From contig JBEAUL010000043.1 of assembly GCA_041161475.1 (NCBI GenBank), forward strand, positions 1 through 12,266: DNA of 12,266 bases. Direction: 5' to 3'. Origin of the DNA: JBEAUL01 sp041161475 (GTDB lineage Bacteria; Pseudomonadota; Gammaproteobacteria; UBA6186; Azoamicaceae). A program made the position numbers and the translations under genes. The first letter of the stretch is position 1. The number at the start of each line of letters is the position of its first letter. The notes below the pieces were generated by a model. The model did no database searches. It was not told the DNA's origin and saw only the letters and a list, made by a program, of their open reading frames with translations. This document shows positions 1 through 6,833 of this stretch, piece by piece.

Positions 1-267
1 TATTATATCAGCCAATAAATGTTGTCCTACCCATATTTTTACGCAATCGGATATTATTTTCTTGCTTTCAGTTTCAGGGAAATCATTTAGTTTACTCGTT
101 ATTATTAATTTTTGAGATTGTAGGTTTTGATCATTTTCCAGTATTTTTTTAAATTTTTGTATTGGAAAATTCCCATGCTCCTTCGAAAGAGCAGTTTTCG
201 AGATATATTGTCTTATTTCCTCAAGTGTTTCAGTGATTGATTTGCTCATAAATTTTGATTCTGCCAT
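1..267 (-). CDS. Unrecognised protein, N-terminal 89 residues (gene runs off left edge)
   Basis: Reading the minus strand from the ATG at 267, the frame stays open for 89 codons to the window edge. The product starts MAESKFMSKSITETLEEIRQ and is polar, lysine- and glutamate-rich and probably mostly helical, with no signal peptide and no membrane segment in the visible part. I do not recognise a family. A TATAAT box lies on the minus strand about 14 bases before the start (281-286), but the ribosome binding site is weak. A second in-frame ATG at codon 7 is a possible alternative start. The composition is AT-rich like the neighbouring accessory genes. An uninterrupted reading frame of this length in AT-rich DNA supports a real gene, but only moderately. 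Confidence 0.5.
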   Translation of the reverse strand, partial: MAESKFMSKSITETLEEIRQYISKTALSKEHGNFPIQKFKKILENDQNLQSQKLIITSKLNDFPETESKKIISDCVKIWVGQHLLADII

Positions 268-363
268 AGTAAAATTTTAAATGTATTATAGAATATCTGA
301 AAAACAAAGCTGCGGAGGCGGTGCGCTAGTAGTGAAGATGCAAATTTAGCTATTTTTCAAAAT

Positions 364-392
364 TTGATATAGTTTAGCAGAATAGCTATCCT
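364..392 (+). promoter_or_regulatory. Predicted sigma-70 promoter for the small exported protein
   Basis: TTGATA (364-369) and TATCCT (387-392) are separated by exactly 17 bases and lie about 35 bases before the start codon at 427. The boxes match the sigma-70 consensus reasonably well. This is a pattern-based prediction. Confidence 0.45.
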
Positions 393-426
393 TTAGGCAG
401 TCTACATGTGTTTTTAAGGGAATTTT

Positions 427-771
427 ATGAAATTAAGACTCTTAGTTTTGTTATTTTCAATGTGTGTGTTTTCAAGCTCTGTCGCAAAAGAAGAAAAACT
501 TGAGAGTAGTATACCCTTTATTATTGAACCACGTTATAAGTATAAAAATATGACTTCTCAGGTATTAGATGAATCTAGTGCAGAATCTGTTGTGAATGTT
601 CATCTAAATCAGATTCGGGATTTAATAAGGGATGCACAAAAGGCATGTTGTTCAGCCATTCCAGATGGACATTTTAAAGTGTGGATTAAGTTAGATGCCT
701 CTGGAAAAGTGCTAGGTATTGGAGCTGACGGAGAATCTGGTGTTGAAGTTTCTTTTGGTTGTAAAAAATAG
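427..771 (+). CDS. Small exported protein of unknown function
   Basis: The 114-residue product starts with a classical Sec signal peptide: charged MKLR, a hydrophobic core through residue 15, then SSSVA ahead of KEEK, so cleavage is likely after A20. The start is supported by AAGGGA about six bases upstream. The mature part is about 94 residues with a Cys-Cys pair (ACCS) and a third Cys near the end (FGCKK), which could form a disulfide in the periplasm. The C-terminal half has a helix followed by a strand-turn-strand pattern (FKVWIKLDASGKVLGIGADG) that faintly resembles the last domain of TolA, TonB or AgmX-type proteins, where a similar 'G..V...I..DG.V' pattern is usual. That resemblance is by eye only, and there is no membrane anchor or linker as in TolA or TonB. 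The gene stands alone with its own predicted promoter. Confidence 0.7.
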   Translation: MKLRLLVLLFSMCVFSSSVAKEEKLESSIPFIIEPRYKYKNMTSQVLDESSAESVVNVHLNQIRDLIRDAQKACCSAIPDGHFKVWIKLDASGKVLGIGADGESGVEVSFGCKK

Positions 772-791
772 TTTTGAGAAGCACTATATTA

Positions 792-820
792 GTGTAGCGA
801 AGCTACCACCAATATTTTTA
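792..820 (+). terminator. Possible weak terminator after the small exported protein
   Basis: GTGTAGC (792-798) pairs with GCTACCAC (802-809) around a GAA loop with one bulged base. It is followed by the T-rich stretch aatattttta. It lies 20 bases after the stop codon. The T tract is interrupted, so termination may be partial. Confidence 0.35.
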
Positions 821-871
821 TTACTGTTTTGTTTGGCCTTTTCTATATTTTTAAGCAGGAAAATCAACTCA

Positions 872-891
872 TTGTGAGTATACACTCAAAA
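872..891. repeat. Inverted repeat upstream of the toxin-antitoxin pair
   Basis: TTGTGAGT (872-879) and ACTCAAAA (884-891) are near-perfect inverted arms around ATAC, with 7 of 8 positions pairing. It lies about 60 bases before the predicted -10 box of the toxin-antitoxin operon. It could be a regulator binding site, but nothing shows which protein would bind. Confidence 0.3.
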
Positions 892-932
892 TTGCGCTTC
901 GGAATTGAATTGACGCGTACTATCCATATAGA

Positions 933-956
933 AATATTGGAATATTATGTTATAAT
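933..956 (+). promoter_or_regulatory. Extended -10 promoter and candidate operator of the toxin-antitoxin operon
   Basis: TGtTATAAT at 948-956 is a full extended -10 element. There is no good -35 box at the right distance, as is usual for extended -10 promoters. Directly upstream, AATATT-GG-AATATT (933-946) is an inverted repeat touching the promoter. Toxin-antitoxin operons are commonly repressed by their antitoxin at such sites, so this is a reasonable operator candidate by inference. The toxin start at 991 would follow a leader of about 28 bases. Confidence 0.45.
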
Positions 957-990
957 AGGTTATATTTATGATTAGTAAGACCTTTTTTAT

Positions 991-1251
991 ATGTTTTATG
1001 AAATTGTGATACATAAACAAGCTAAGAAAAAATTAAGTAGCTTGCCGTTAAAACAAAAAATACCTATAGCTGAAGCCATCAAGGCCTTAGGTTTAGACCC
1101 TGATGACGCAACGCTCGATATAAAAAAACTTGTAGGACGAGTAGGTTTTAGGATGCGTGTGGGTTCTTGGCGTATTATTTTTGAACGTCATGATTGTTTT
1201 AGAATTATCTCGATAGAAAAGATTGGCGCAAGAGGAGATGTTTACAAATGA
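991..1251 (+). CDS. RelE/ParE-family toxin of a type II toxin-antitoxin pair
   Basis: The 86-residue product has the RelE/ParE layout: a short first strand (FYEIVIHKQAKKKL), two helices, then the core LVGRVGFRMRVGSWRIIFE (residues 47-65) and the C-terminal IEKIGARGDVYK. The 'RVG.WR.IFE' and 'IG.RGDVY' patterns are hallmarks of RelE-like mRNA interferases. Arg residues 54, 56, 61 and 81 are candidates for RNA binding or catalysis. The length is normal for the family. The stop codon overlaps the start of the antitoxin gene (ATGA at 1248-1251), so the two are translationally coupled with the toxin first, as in HigBA-type operons. The ribosome binding site is weak and distant, which suits low toxin expression. 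Target (ribosome-bound mRNA or gyrase) cannot be decided from the sequence. Confidence 0.85.
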   Translation: MFYEIVIHKQAKKKLSSLPLKQKIPIAEAIKALGLDPDDATLDIKKLVGRVGFRMRVGSWRIIFERHDCFRIISIEKIGARGDVYK

Positions 1252-1559
1252 ATTTAAATACAATTAAAGCTGTAGATGGCCAAGAATTTGTGCTATTACC
1301 ATTAAGTTGTTATCAACGATTAAAAAATCAAATTGATTCTTATATTGAAAAAGAAAAACAAGAATACGTTCCATTTGTTTTAGAAGATTATATTGATAAT
1401 CCGATAGCTCTGGTACGCATTCAGGCAGGGATGACGCAACAGCAATTAGCGGTCTTGCTTAATGTTTCTCAAGCCTATGTCAGCAAGCTTGAGAGTAGCC
1501 AACGAGTCTCCTCAAAAATGATGCTAAAAGTGAATCAAGTAATAAAAGAAAATACTTGA
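1248..1559 (+). CDS. Xre-family helix-turn-helix antitoxin
   Basis: The 103-residue product pairs with the toxin gene just upstream. Residues about 1-40 (KAVDGQEFVLLPLSCYQRL) look like the dimerisation part seen in Phd/prevent-host-death-like antitoxins. Residues about 53-98 form an Xre/Cro-type helix-turn-helix: RIQAGMTQQQLAVLLNVSQA followed by YVSKLE, with the typical Q-L-A turn and S-x-x-Y-V-S-K-L-E recognition helix. AGGAG at 1233-1237 within the toxin gene serves as ribosome binding site, ten bases from the start. The protein should neutralise the toxin and repress the operon by binding near the promoter at about 933-956. The gene ends 16 bases from the convergent photolyase gene. Confidence 0.85.
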   Translation: MNLNTIKAVDGQEFVLLPLSCYQRLKNQIDSYIEKEKQEYVPFVLEDYIDNPIALVRIQAGMTQQQLAVLLNVSQAYVSKLESSQRVSSKMMLKVNQVIKENT

Positions 1560-1575
1560 TGCAAGCATAATTTGT

Positions 1576-3114
1576 TTATAAATCATTTTCTGCCATGCGC
1601 TTTAAAGTTTCAGAAGCTTTAACTCGAATGGCTTTTTGTTTTGTTTTGTCGAATTTTTCCCATACGGTGTAAATATAAGCAATTCGAGGATTTTTATCGA
1701 GTTTTTTGCGATTTCGAACTAAAAAGTCCCAATAAAGCGCATTAAACGGACAGGCTTTTTCACCCACGAGTTCGTTTGGATCGTAGGGACAGTGTTGGCA
1801 AAAATTACTCATTTTATGAATATATTTGCCACTGGCTGCATAAGGCTTGCTTGCCATGATACCGCCATCACCAAACAGTGCCATGCCAAGCGTATTAGGC
1901 ATTTCAACCCATTCAAAAGCATCGCTGTAAACAGCAAGATACCATTCTTGTACCGCTTTAACATCGAGTCCTGCCAGTAAAGCAAAATTGCCAGTGACCA
2001 TCAATCGTTGGATATGATGAGAGTACGCATGTTTTTTGGTATGTGCAACGGCTTCACTGATACAGGTCATATTGGTTTTTGCGCCCCAGTAAAAAGCGGG
2101 CAACGGTCTTGTTGCTGTCAGATAATTCATATCAGCATATGCAGGCATTTTTAGCCAGTAAATACCGCGCACATATTCACGCCAGCCAAGAATTTGACGA
2201 ATAAACCCTTCAGCCGCGTTGAGTGGTACTTTGCCTTTTCGGTAAGCCTCCTCTGCTTTTTGACAAATTTCTAAGGGTAGCAAAAGACCAGCATTAATAT
2301 AAGACGATAGCAGGGAGTGATTTAAATAGGCTTCACCAAAGACCATTGCATCTTGGTAGTCACCAAAATGGGGGAGTAGGTGTTCGATAAAGTGTTTGAG
2401 TTCGATTAAAGCTTGTTCACGTGTGATTGCATAGTGAAAGGGTTCTAAATCACCAAAATGTGTTGAAAATTGTGCTGAGACCAGTGAAAGCACTTCTTTT
2501 AAAATGGCAGATTTTTTATGACTAATCCGCTTGGGAGAAACCAAGCCTTTTTTAGGGGGTTTACGATTTTCTTTGTCATAGTTCCATGCACCGCCCACGG
2601 GCTCTCCATCGGGTGTCATTAAAATATGATATTTCATGCGCATTTGTCTGTAAAAATATTCCATGCGCAATTGTTTTTTGCCACTTGCCCATGTTTTAAA
2701 ATCATCGATACTGCATAAAAAACGATTGTCTACGCGAATATCGAAATCAATGCCAAGTGATTGTTGACAGGATTCCAGTATTTTTTTGACACGATATTCA
2801 CTGGGTTCAGTGATAACAAGGGAGCTTACTTTTAGGGCTTTAACCGCTCGGATTATTTCCGTTTTTAAACTGCCGGTATTGCTTGGATCGGTTAGCTTAA
2901 TGTATCTTACCTGAATATTTTTTGCTTTAAGCGCTTCTGCAAAATGACGCATGGCTGCAAATAGAAAAGCAATTTTTTTAGGGTGATGCTCAACGTACGT
3001 GGCTTCTTCCATTAATTCGCACATCAATACCGTATTCTGTGTTTTAATGCTTGTTAAAGACGATATTTGCATCGATAGCTGATCTGAAAGGATAACGTGT
3101 AATGCTTGAGTCAT
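1576..3114 (-). CDS. phrB: Iron-sulfur (6-4) photolyase / FeS-BCP cryptochrome, PhrB type
   Basis: The 512-residue product belongs to the 'deoxyribodipyrimidine photolyase-related' family (Pfam DPRP). The N-terminal Rossmann-like domain starts LHVILSDQLS (residues 5-14). The FAD-binding helical domain includes FGEAYLNHSLLSSYINAGLL (259-278), and EGFIRQILGWREYVRG (302-317) follows. Four cysteines, C351, C439, C442 and C455, fall in the spacing of the [4Fe-4S] ligands of Agrobacterium PhrB (350, 438, 441, 454 from memory), and the active-site His pair lies in YSHHIQRLM (H366, H367). PhrB uses FAD, a lumazine antenna and the cluster to repair UV (6-4) photoproducts with blue light. All visible key residues are intact. 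The start is backed by TGGA about eight bases upstream. The gene is divergent from yraN and convergent with the antitoxin gene. Confidence 0.93.
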   Translation of the reverse strand: MTQALHVILSDQLSMQISSLTSIKTQNTVLMCELMEEATYVEHHPKKIAFLFAAMRHFAEALKAKNIQVRYIKLTDPSNTGSLKTEIIRAVKALKVSSLVITEPSEYRVKKILESCQQSLGIDFDIRVDNRFLCSIDDFKTWASGKKQLRMEYFYRQMRMKYHILMTPDGEPVGGAWNYDKENRKPPKKGLVSPKRISHKKSAILKEVLSLVSAQFSTHFGDLEPFHYAITREQALIELKHFIEHLLPHFGDYQDAMVFGEAYLNHSLLSSYINAGLLLPLEICQKAEEAYRKGKVPLNAAEGFIRQILGWREYVRGIYWLKMPAYADMNYLTATRPLPAFYWGAKTNMTCISEAVAHTKKHAYSHHIQRLMVTGNFALLAGLDVKAVQEWYLAVYSDAFEWVEMPNTLGMALFGDGGIMASKPYAASGKYIHKMSNFCQHCPYDPNELVGEKACPFNALYWDFLVRNRKKLDKNPRIAYIYTVWEKFDKTKQKAIRVKASETLKRMAENDL

Positions 3115-3164
3115 GGTTTTTCCATCGATTGGCTGGATTTAATTAAGTTGTTTAACTTCAATCA

Positions 3165-3192
3165 TTGATGTGTTGCAATATAGTATTATAAA
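3165..3192 (+). promoter_or_regulatory. Predicted promoter for yraN
   Basis: TTGATG (3165-3170) and TATAAA (3187-3192) are spaced by 16 bases in the intergenic region between the divergent phrB and yraN genes. A start site near 3199 would leave a short leader containing the AGGAG ribosome binding site at 3206-3210. On the minus strand the same tract contains TATAAT (3185-3190), so the divergent promoters may overlap. Confidence 0.45.
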
Positions 3193-3221
3193 GCAATAGA
3201 ACACCAGGAGTAGTGCTATCG

Positions 3222-3665
3222 ATGTTTTATCACGATAGATCATGTGATCAGTCAGAAAAAATCATTTCACTGCCTGTTAATAATACTCAATTGAATGTGA
3301 GTAAAACCAATACCAGCTATCAAGTGGGGGGTTGGGTTGAATGTTTAGCCCTGAATTATTTGCTAAAGCATGGCCTAAAGCGATTGGCTCAAAATTATCG
3401 ATGCCGTATAGGCGAAATCGATTTGATTATGCAAGAAGATAAATATCTGGTTTTTGTTGAGGTTCGCTATCGAAAAAATGAGGATTTTGGTGGTGCTAAA
3501 GCGAGTATTACCCGAAACAAACAACAAAAAATTCGGCAAGTAGCCCAATATTATCTCAAAAAATTTGGGATGCGTGCCCAACATATTTTTTGTCGATGCG
3601 ATGTTATTGCGGTTTCAGGCGCGAAAGAAGGCTTAAAAATTGAGTGGTTAAAAAATGCCTTTTAA
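3222..3665 (+). CDS. yraN: YraN / UPF0102 family nuclease-like protein
   Basis: The product matches the UPF0102 family: GGWVECLALNYLLKHGLKRL, then N-Y-R-C-R-I-GEIDLIMQ, then YLVFVEVRYRKN, and a later RNKQQKIRQVAQYYL helix. The E, the D of GEIDLI and the E of VEVR sit where restriction-endonuclease-fold enzymes keep their metal ligands. E. coli YraN also has VEVRYR, so the Arg is normal. The exact biochemical role of the family is not settled. Start choice: a GTG at 3213 also opens the frame, but it lies only two bases after AGGAG (3206-3210), too close for use. The ATG at 3222 lies eleven bases after it and gives 147 residues. The first 30 or so residues are a non-conserved extension compared with E. 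coli YraN. The gene ends 12 bases from the convergent alr gene. Confidence 0.9.
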   Translation: MFYHDRSCDQSEKIISLPVNNTQLNVSKTNTSYQVGGWVECLALNYLLKHGLKRLAQNYRCRIGEIDLIMQEDKYLVFVEVRYRKNEDFGGAKASITRNKQQKIRQVAQYYLKKFGMRAQHIFCRCDVIAVSGAKEGLKIEWLKNAF

Positions 3666-3672
3666 AGAGCAT
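3650..3672 (-). terminator. Possible intrinsic terminator of alr
   Basis: On the minus strand, ATGC-t-CTT and AAG-GCAT pair around a three-base loop (3655-3672) and are followed by six T residues (3655-3650). The T run lies inside the last codons of the convergent yraN gene. The stem is short and AT-rich, so it may be weak. Confidence 0.4.
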
Positions 3673-3677
3673 GTGTT

Positions 3678-4778
3678 TTATTGCCAGTTAAACTTAACGC
3701 GATTTTGTACACCGGTTAACAAATCATAAGATACTTGTTGAGTATGCTGAGCAACGGTTTCTACAGGTAATCCTTCTCCCCACAAAATAACCGGATCGCC
3801 TACTTTTGCGGTTGGGCAGGCGCGTAAATCAACCGTAATCATGTCCATAGACACTTGGCCAATCAGTGTACAAATGGTTTGATTGACCCGTATGGGTGTT
3901 CCATCGGGTGCATTTCGAGGATAGCCATCGCCATACCCAAAGGCAATAACGCCGACAGGCATGTCTTCTGGGCAAATGTATCGCGCATTGTACCCTAAGG
4001 GAGATCCTTTTTTCATGTGACGCACCGCAATAATTTGCGTTTTTAACGTCATGACAGGCTTTAGTTGCAAGTCTTCGGCACTGATTTTCAGGGTGTTGGC
4101 AAATGGTGAGGCGCCATATAAAGTAATTCCAGGGCGAATAAAATGATGTTGTGCGGTATTGAATTGAAAAATAGCGGCAGAGTTTGCAAAGCTTAAAGGC
4201 ACATCTGCATGGGGTATTTTTTCGATTAATTGTTTAAAGTGGGTTATCTGTCTTTGGTTTAAGGGATGATCTGGGTTGTCCGCGCAAGCAAAGTGGGAAA
4301 TAATGCGAACAGGGTTTTTGGTATGTGGGCTTTGTGATAATCGTTCATACATGTTGGGCGCATCTGGCAGGTTAAACCCCAATCGACCCATACCGGTATC
4401 CACCTTAAGCCATGCGGTAATCGGGGGTAGGGAAGCTGGTAAAGCATTCAACCACTCGAGCTGTAATTGTTCATGAAACACAACTTCAAATCCTTGGGTG
4501 GCTGCGATATGGAGTTCATTGGCTTCGAAGACACCTTCGATAAGTAGGATAGGTATCGTCAACCCAATTTGGCGCAGGGCCATTGCTTCATCAATAGAAG
4601 CAACACCCAACATATCAACATGGGGCGCCAGTCGGCTGGAAACTGAGCGCAAACCGTGGCCATAGGCATTGGCTTTTACCATTGCAATAATCTTGGACCG
4701 AGGTGCCTGGGCTTTAATAACATTGAGGTTATGCAGTAAATTATCCGTTGATAAAACAGCAGTAGCGGAACGACTCAT
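3678..4778 (-). CDS. alr: Alanine racemase
   Basis: Alanine racemase uses pyridoxal phosphate to interconvert L- and D-alanine in the cytoplasm, supplying D-Ala for peptidoglycan. The 366-residue product has the full family pattern. The PLP lysine is K35 in AMVKANAYGHG (residues 32-42). WLKVDTGMGRLGF (123-135) and SFANSAA (196-202) line the barrel. The opposing catalytic tyrosine is Y263 in PLGYNARY, followed by GYGDGYPRN (281-289). The C-terminal beta domain contains IGQVSMDMITVDL (306-318), and the protein ends with LLTGVQNRVKF. Length and residues are normal, so it should be active. The start at 4778 has AAAAGG eight bases upstream. It is transcribed away from the Dps gene and converges on yraN. 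The usual partner dnaB is not adjacent in this window. Confidence 0.96.
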   Translation of the reverse strand: MSRSATAVLSTDNLLHNLNVIKAQAPRSKIIAMVKANAYGHGLRSVSSRLAPHVDMLGVASIDEAMALRQIGLTIPILLIEGVFEANELHIAATQGFEVVFHEQLQLEWLNALPASLPPITAWLKVDTGMGRLGFNLPDAPNMYERLSQSPHTKNPVRIISHFACADNPDHPLNQRQITHFKQLIEKIPHADVPLSFANSAAIFQFNTAQHHFIRPGITLYGASPFANTLKISAEDLQLKPVMTLKTQIIAVRHMKKGSPLGYNARYICPEDMPVGVIAFGYGDGYPRNAPDGTPIRVNQTICTLIGQVSMDMITVDLRACPTAKVGDPVILWGEGLPVETVAQHTQQVSYDLLTGVQNRVKFNWQ

Positions 4779-4828
4779 TAAGCTAGCCTTTTAACTTCTT
4801 TTTGTGCATCAGATGTCTGTAAACAAGC

Positions 4829-4857
4829 TATCATATCATAGGGAGGTAAAATCTTAA
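4829..4857 (-). promoter_or_regulatory. Divergent promoter region between alr and dps
   Basis: On the minus strand, TTAAGA (4857-4852) and TATGAT (4835-4830) are 16 bases apart and could drive alr. On the plus strand, the same bases contain TATCAT (4829-4834 or 4834-4839), a possible -10 box for the Dps gene. I see no convincing plus-strand -35 box, which would suit a gene needing an activator or an alternative sigma factor. Confidence 0.3.
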
Positions 4858-4893
4858 GCCCCCTATCACGCGACACAGACAAGGAGCCTGTCA

Positions 4894-5334
4894 ATGAGCC
4901 AATCTTCTACGGTCGAATCCCTCAAAGTGCTGCTGGCAGATCAGTATGCATTGTATCTTAAAACGCAAAATTATCATTGGAATGTGATAGGTCCACAGTT
5001 TTTGATGTTACACGAATTGTTTGAGTCCCAGTACAAAGACTTGGCCGAGGCCATTGATACCACCGCCGAATTAATCAGAGGGCTAGGCGTTAAAGCCCCT
5101 GCAAGCTTGGAATGGTATAACAAGGTAGCCCGCATTAAATCAGGCCATGAAGAGGCAACGGCCCAAGAAATGCTTAAAACATTGTTGTCTGATCAAGAAA
5201 CCATACAGAAAAACCTAAAAGCAGTTTTAGAAATAGCTGCGTCCAACGGTGATGATGTTGTGGTCGATTTTATCACGGAACGCCTTACCACACATAGAAA
5301 AGTTGCTTGGATGTTGCGTAGCTGTTTGGGATAA
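4894..5334 (+). CDS. dps: Dps-family miniferritin (DNA starvation/oxidative stress protein)
   Basis: Dps proteins form hollow dodecamers that oxidise iron(II) with hydrogen peroxide and store it, protecting DNA. The 146-residue product has the ferroxidase signature across NYHWNVIGPQF (26-36) and LHELFESQYKDLAEAIDTTAE (39-59). H28, H40, E44, D55 and E59 sit at the same spacing (12, 4, 11, 4) as H51, H63, D67, D78 and E82 of E. coli Dps, with Glu replacing the middle Asp. The N-terminal tail before the first helix is short and lacks the Lys-rich DNA-binding extension of E. coli Dps, so DNA binding is doubtful. A strong AAGGAG (4881-4886) lies seven bases before the start. It is a single-gene unit divergent from alr. 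Confidence 0.93.
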   Translation: MSQSSTVESLKVLLADQYALYLKTQNYHWNVIGPQFLMLHELFESQYKDLAEAIDTTAELIRGLGVKAPASLEWYNKVARIKSGHEEATAQEMLKTLLSDQETIQKNLKAVLEIAASNGDDVVVDFITERLTTHRKVAWMLRSCLG

Positions 5335-5377
5335 GATAGGCCAAGTAGCCGGTGTGTATGATATGCTAGCGCAAGCA

Positions 5378-5405
5378 TTAACTGTCTGACCCAGCGTGCT
5401 AAAAT
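5378..5405 (+). promoter_or_regulatory. Possible promoter of the cytochrome bd operon
   Basis: TTAACT (5378-5383) and TAAAAT (5400-5405) are 16 bases apart, about 54 bases before the cydA start. The boxes are moderate matches. No clear oxygen-regulator site (Fnr or ArcA type) was recognised by eye. Confidence 0.3.
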
Positions 5406-5458
5406 AGGCTTAAATAGTCTTTGGTTTCAATTGATCATATTAAGGGTGTTACAAACAA

Positions 5459-6823
5459 ATGGATGCCTTTGCACTGGCCCGTATTCAATTCGCGGCAAAT
5501 ATTACGTTTCATATTGTTTTTCCAACCATTACCATTGCATTGGCCTGGATACTGTTATTCTTTAAATTGGCTTATCACCGTACACAAAACATGAAGTGGA
5601 TGGAAGCTTACCAGTTTTGGGTAAAAATCTTTGCCATGTGCTTTGCCATTGGGGTGGTTTCAGGCATTACCATGTCGTTTCAATTCGGTACCAATTGGCC
5701 TGGATTTATGCAAACGGTAGGGAATATCGCAGGCCCCTTATTGGCATACGAAGTCTTAACAGCATTCTTCTTAGAAGCCACTTTTTTAGGCATTATGTTA
5801 TTTGGCTTTCGGCGTGTTTCTGCTCGACTGCATACGATTGCAACATTTTTAGTTGCGTTTGGCACCCTTTTATCGGTTTTTTTTATTTTGGCACTCAATT
5901 CTTGGATGCAAACACCTGCAGGGTTTGAAATGCGAGAAGGCGTAGCGTATGCAACAGATTGGACTGCGATAATATTCAGTCCCTCTATGCCTTATCGCGT
6001 GATGCACATGCTGTTGGCATCGGGTCTTACGGCCGCGTTTTTGGTCGCAGGTATTTCGGCTTACCGTTGGTTACTTAACGATAGAAGACCTGCTGTCATG
6101 GCTGCCTTAAAAACAGGCGTATACTTAGGAGCAATACTCATTCCCTTGCAAATAGTGATGGGTGATTTGCATGGTTTAAATACCCTAAAACATCAACCCG
6201 CAAAAATTGCTGCAATAGAGGCGGTATGGGATACAGAAAAAGGGGCACCGTTGCTGTTGTTTGCCCTGCCCGATGCCGAAACACGCAGTAATCGATTTGC
6301 CATTGGCATACCGAAATTGGCAAGCCTCGTGCTAACCCATTCCTGGGATGGGGAAGTCAAAGGCTTAAATTCCTTTGAAGGCGAGCATCCACCCGTTGCT
6401 CCCTTGTTCTTTGGGTTTCGTTTGATGGTAGGCATTGGTGTTTTAATGCTGGCATGTAGCTGGTTAGGTAGCTGGTTTTTGTATCGTCAGACTTTACCCC
6501 ATTGGTTGGCAAAAACCTTGGTTGCCATGTCTTTTTCGGGTTGTATTGCCACAGTCGCAGGCTGGTATGTCACTGAAATAGGTCGCCAACCCTGGCTTGT
6601 CTATGGGGTACTCAGTACTAAAAATGCCGTTGCACACAATGTCAGTGATGTGATGATTGGCTCTACCTTAGCGATGTATTTGTCTTTATACGCCGTGTTA
6701 ATTGTGACCTTTATTACCGTCATCTTTTATTTGGCTCGCCAAGCGACTAAAAAAGGCGATAAAGAGGCGACACAGGTGATACCGGTGAGCCCTATAGAGT
6801 CTATTCCCTTAACAGAGCGATGA
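5459..6823 (+). CDS. cydA: Cytochrome bd-type quinol oxidase subunit I (CioA-like, short Q-loop)
   Basis: Subunit I carries the three haems and the quinol site of the membrane oxidase that reduces oxygen to water. The 454-residue product has the expected helices and ligands. H18 in ANITFHIVFP and H183 in YRVMHML are haem ligands, M323 in FGFRLMVGIG is the haem b558 ligand, and E98 and E106 lie in AYEVLTAFFLEATFLG. The Q-loop starts GDLHGLNTLKHQPAKIAAIE (235-254) with K244 and E254-type residues for quinol. The loop is short, and the total is about 70 residues below E. coli CydA, which fits the cyanide-insensitive CioA type. GRQPW (375-379) is the conserved exit-loop motif. The start at 5459 is preceded by AAGGG at 12 bases, slightly distant. 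The last codons overlap the ribosome binding site of cydB. Confidence 0.95.
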   Translation: MDAFALARIQFAANITFHIVFPTITIALAWILLFFKLAYHRTQNMKWMEAYQFWVKIFAMCFAIGVVSGITMSFQFGTNWPGFMQTVGNIAGPLLAYEVLTAFFLEATFLGIMLFGFRRVSARLHTIATFLVAFGTLLSVFFILALNSWMQTPAGFEMREGVAYATDWTAIIFSPSMPYRVMHMLLASGLTAAFLVAGISAYRWLLNDRRPAVMAALKTGVYLGAILIPLQIVMGDLHGLNTLKHQPAKIAAIEAVWDTEKGAPLLLFALPDAETRSNRFAIGIPKLASLVLTHSWDGEVKGLNSFEGEHPPVAPLFFGFRLMVGIGVLMLACSWLGSWFLYRQTLPHWLAKTLVAMSFSGCIATVAGWYVTEIGRQPWLVYGVLSTKNAVAHNVSDVMIGSTLAMYLSLYAVLIVTFITVIFYLARQATKKGDKEATQVIPVSPIESIPLTER

Positions 6824-6833
6824 AGAGGTTATT

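Noticed and set aside
3213..3221. GTG at 3213 as the start of yraN
   Set aside because: Only two bases separate it from the AGGAG motif, so ATG 3222 is preferred.
3460..3475. Arg instead of Lys in the VEVR motif of YraN as a lost catalytic residue
   Set aside because: E. coli YraN has the same VEVRYR sequence, so this is a normal variant of the family.
5363..5378. ATGCT...AGCAT hairpin after the Dps gene as a terminator
   Set aside because: The stem is five pairs and no T run follows.
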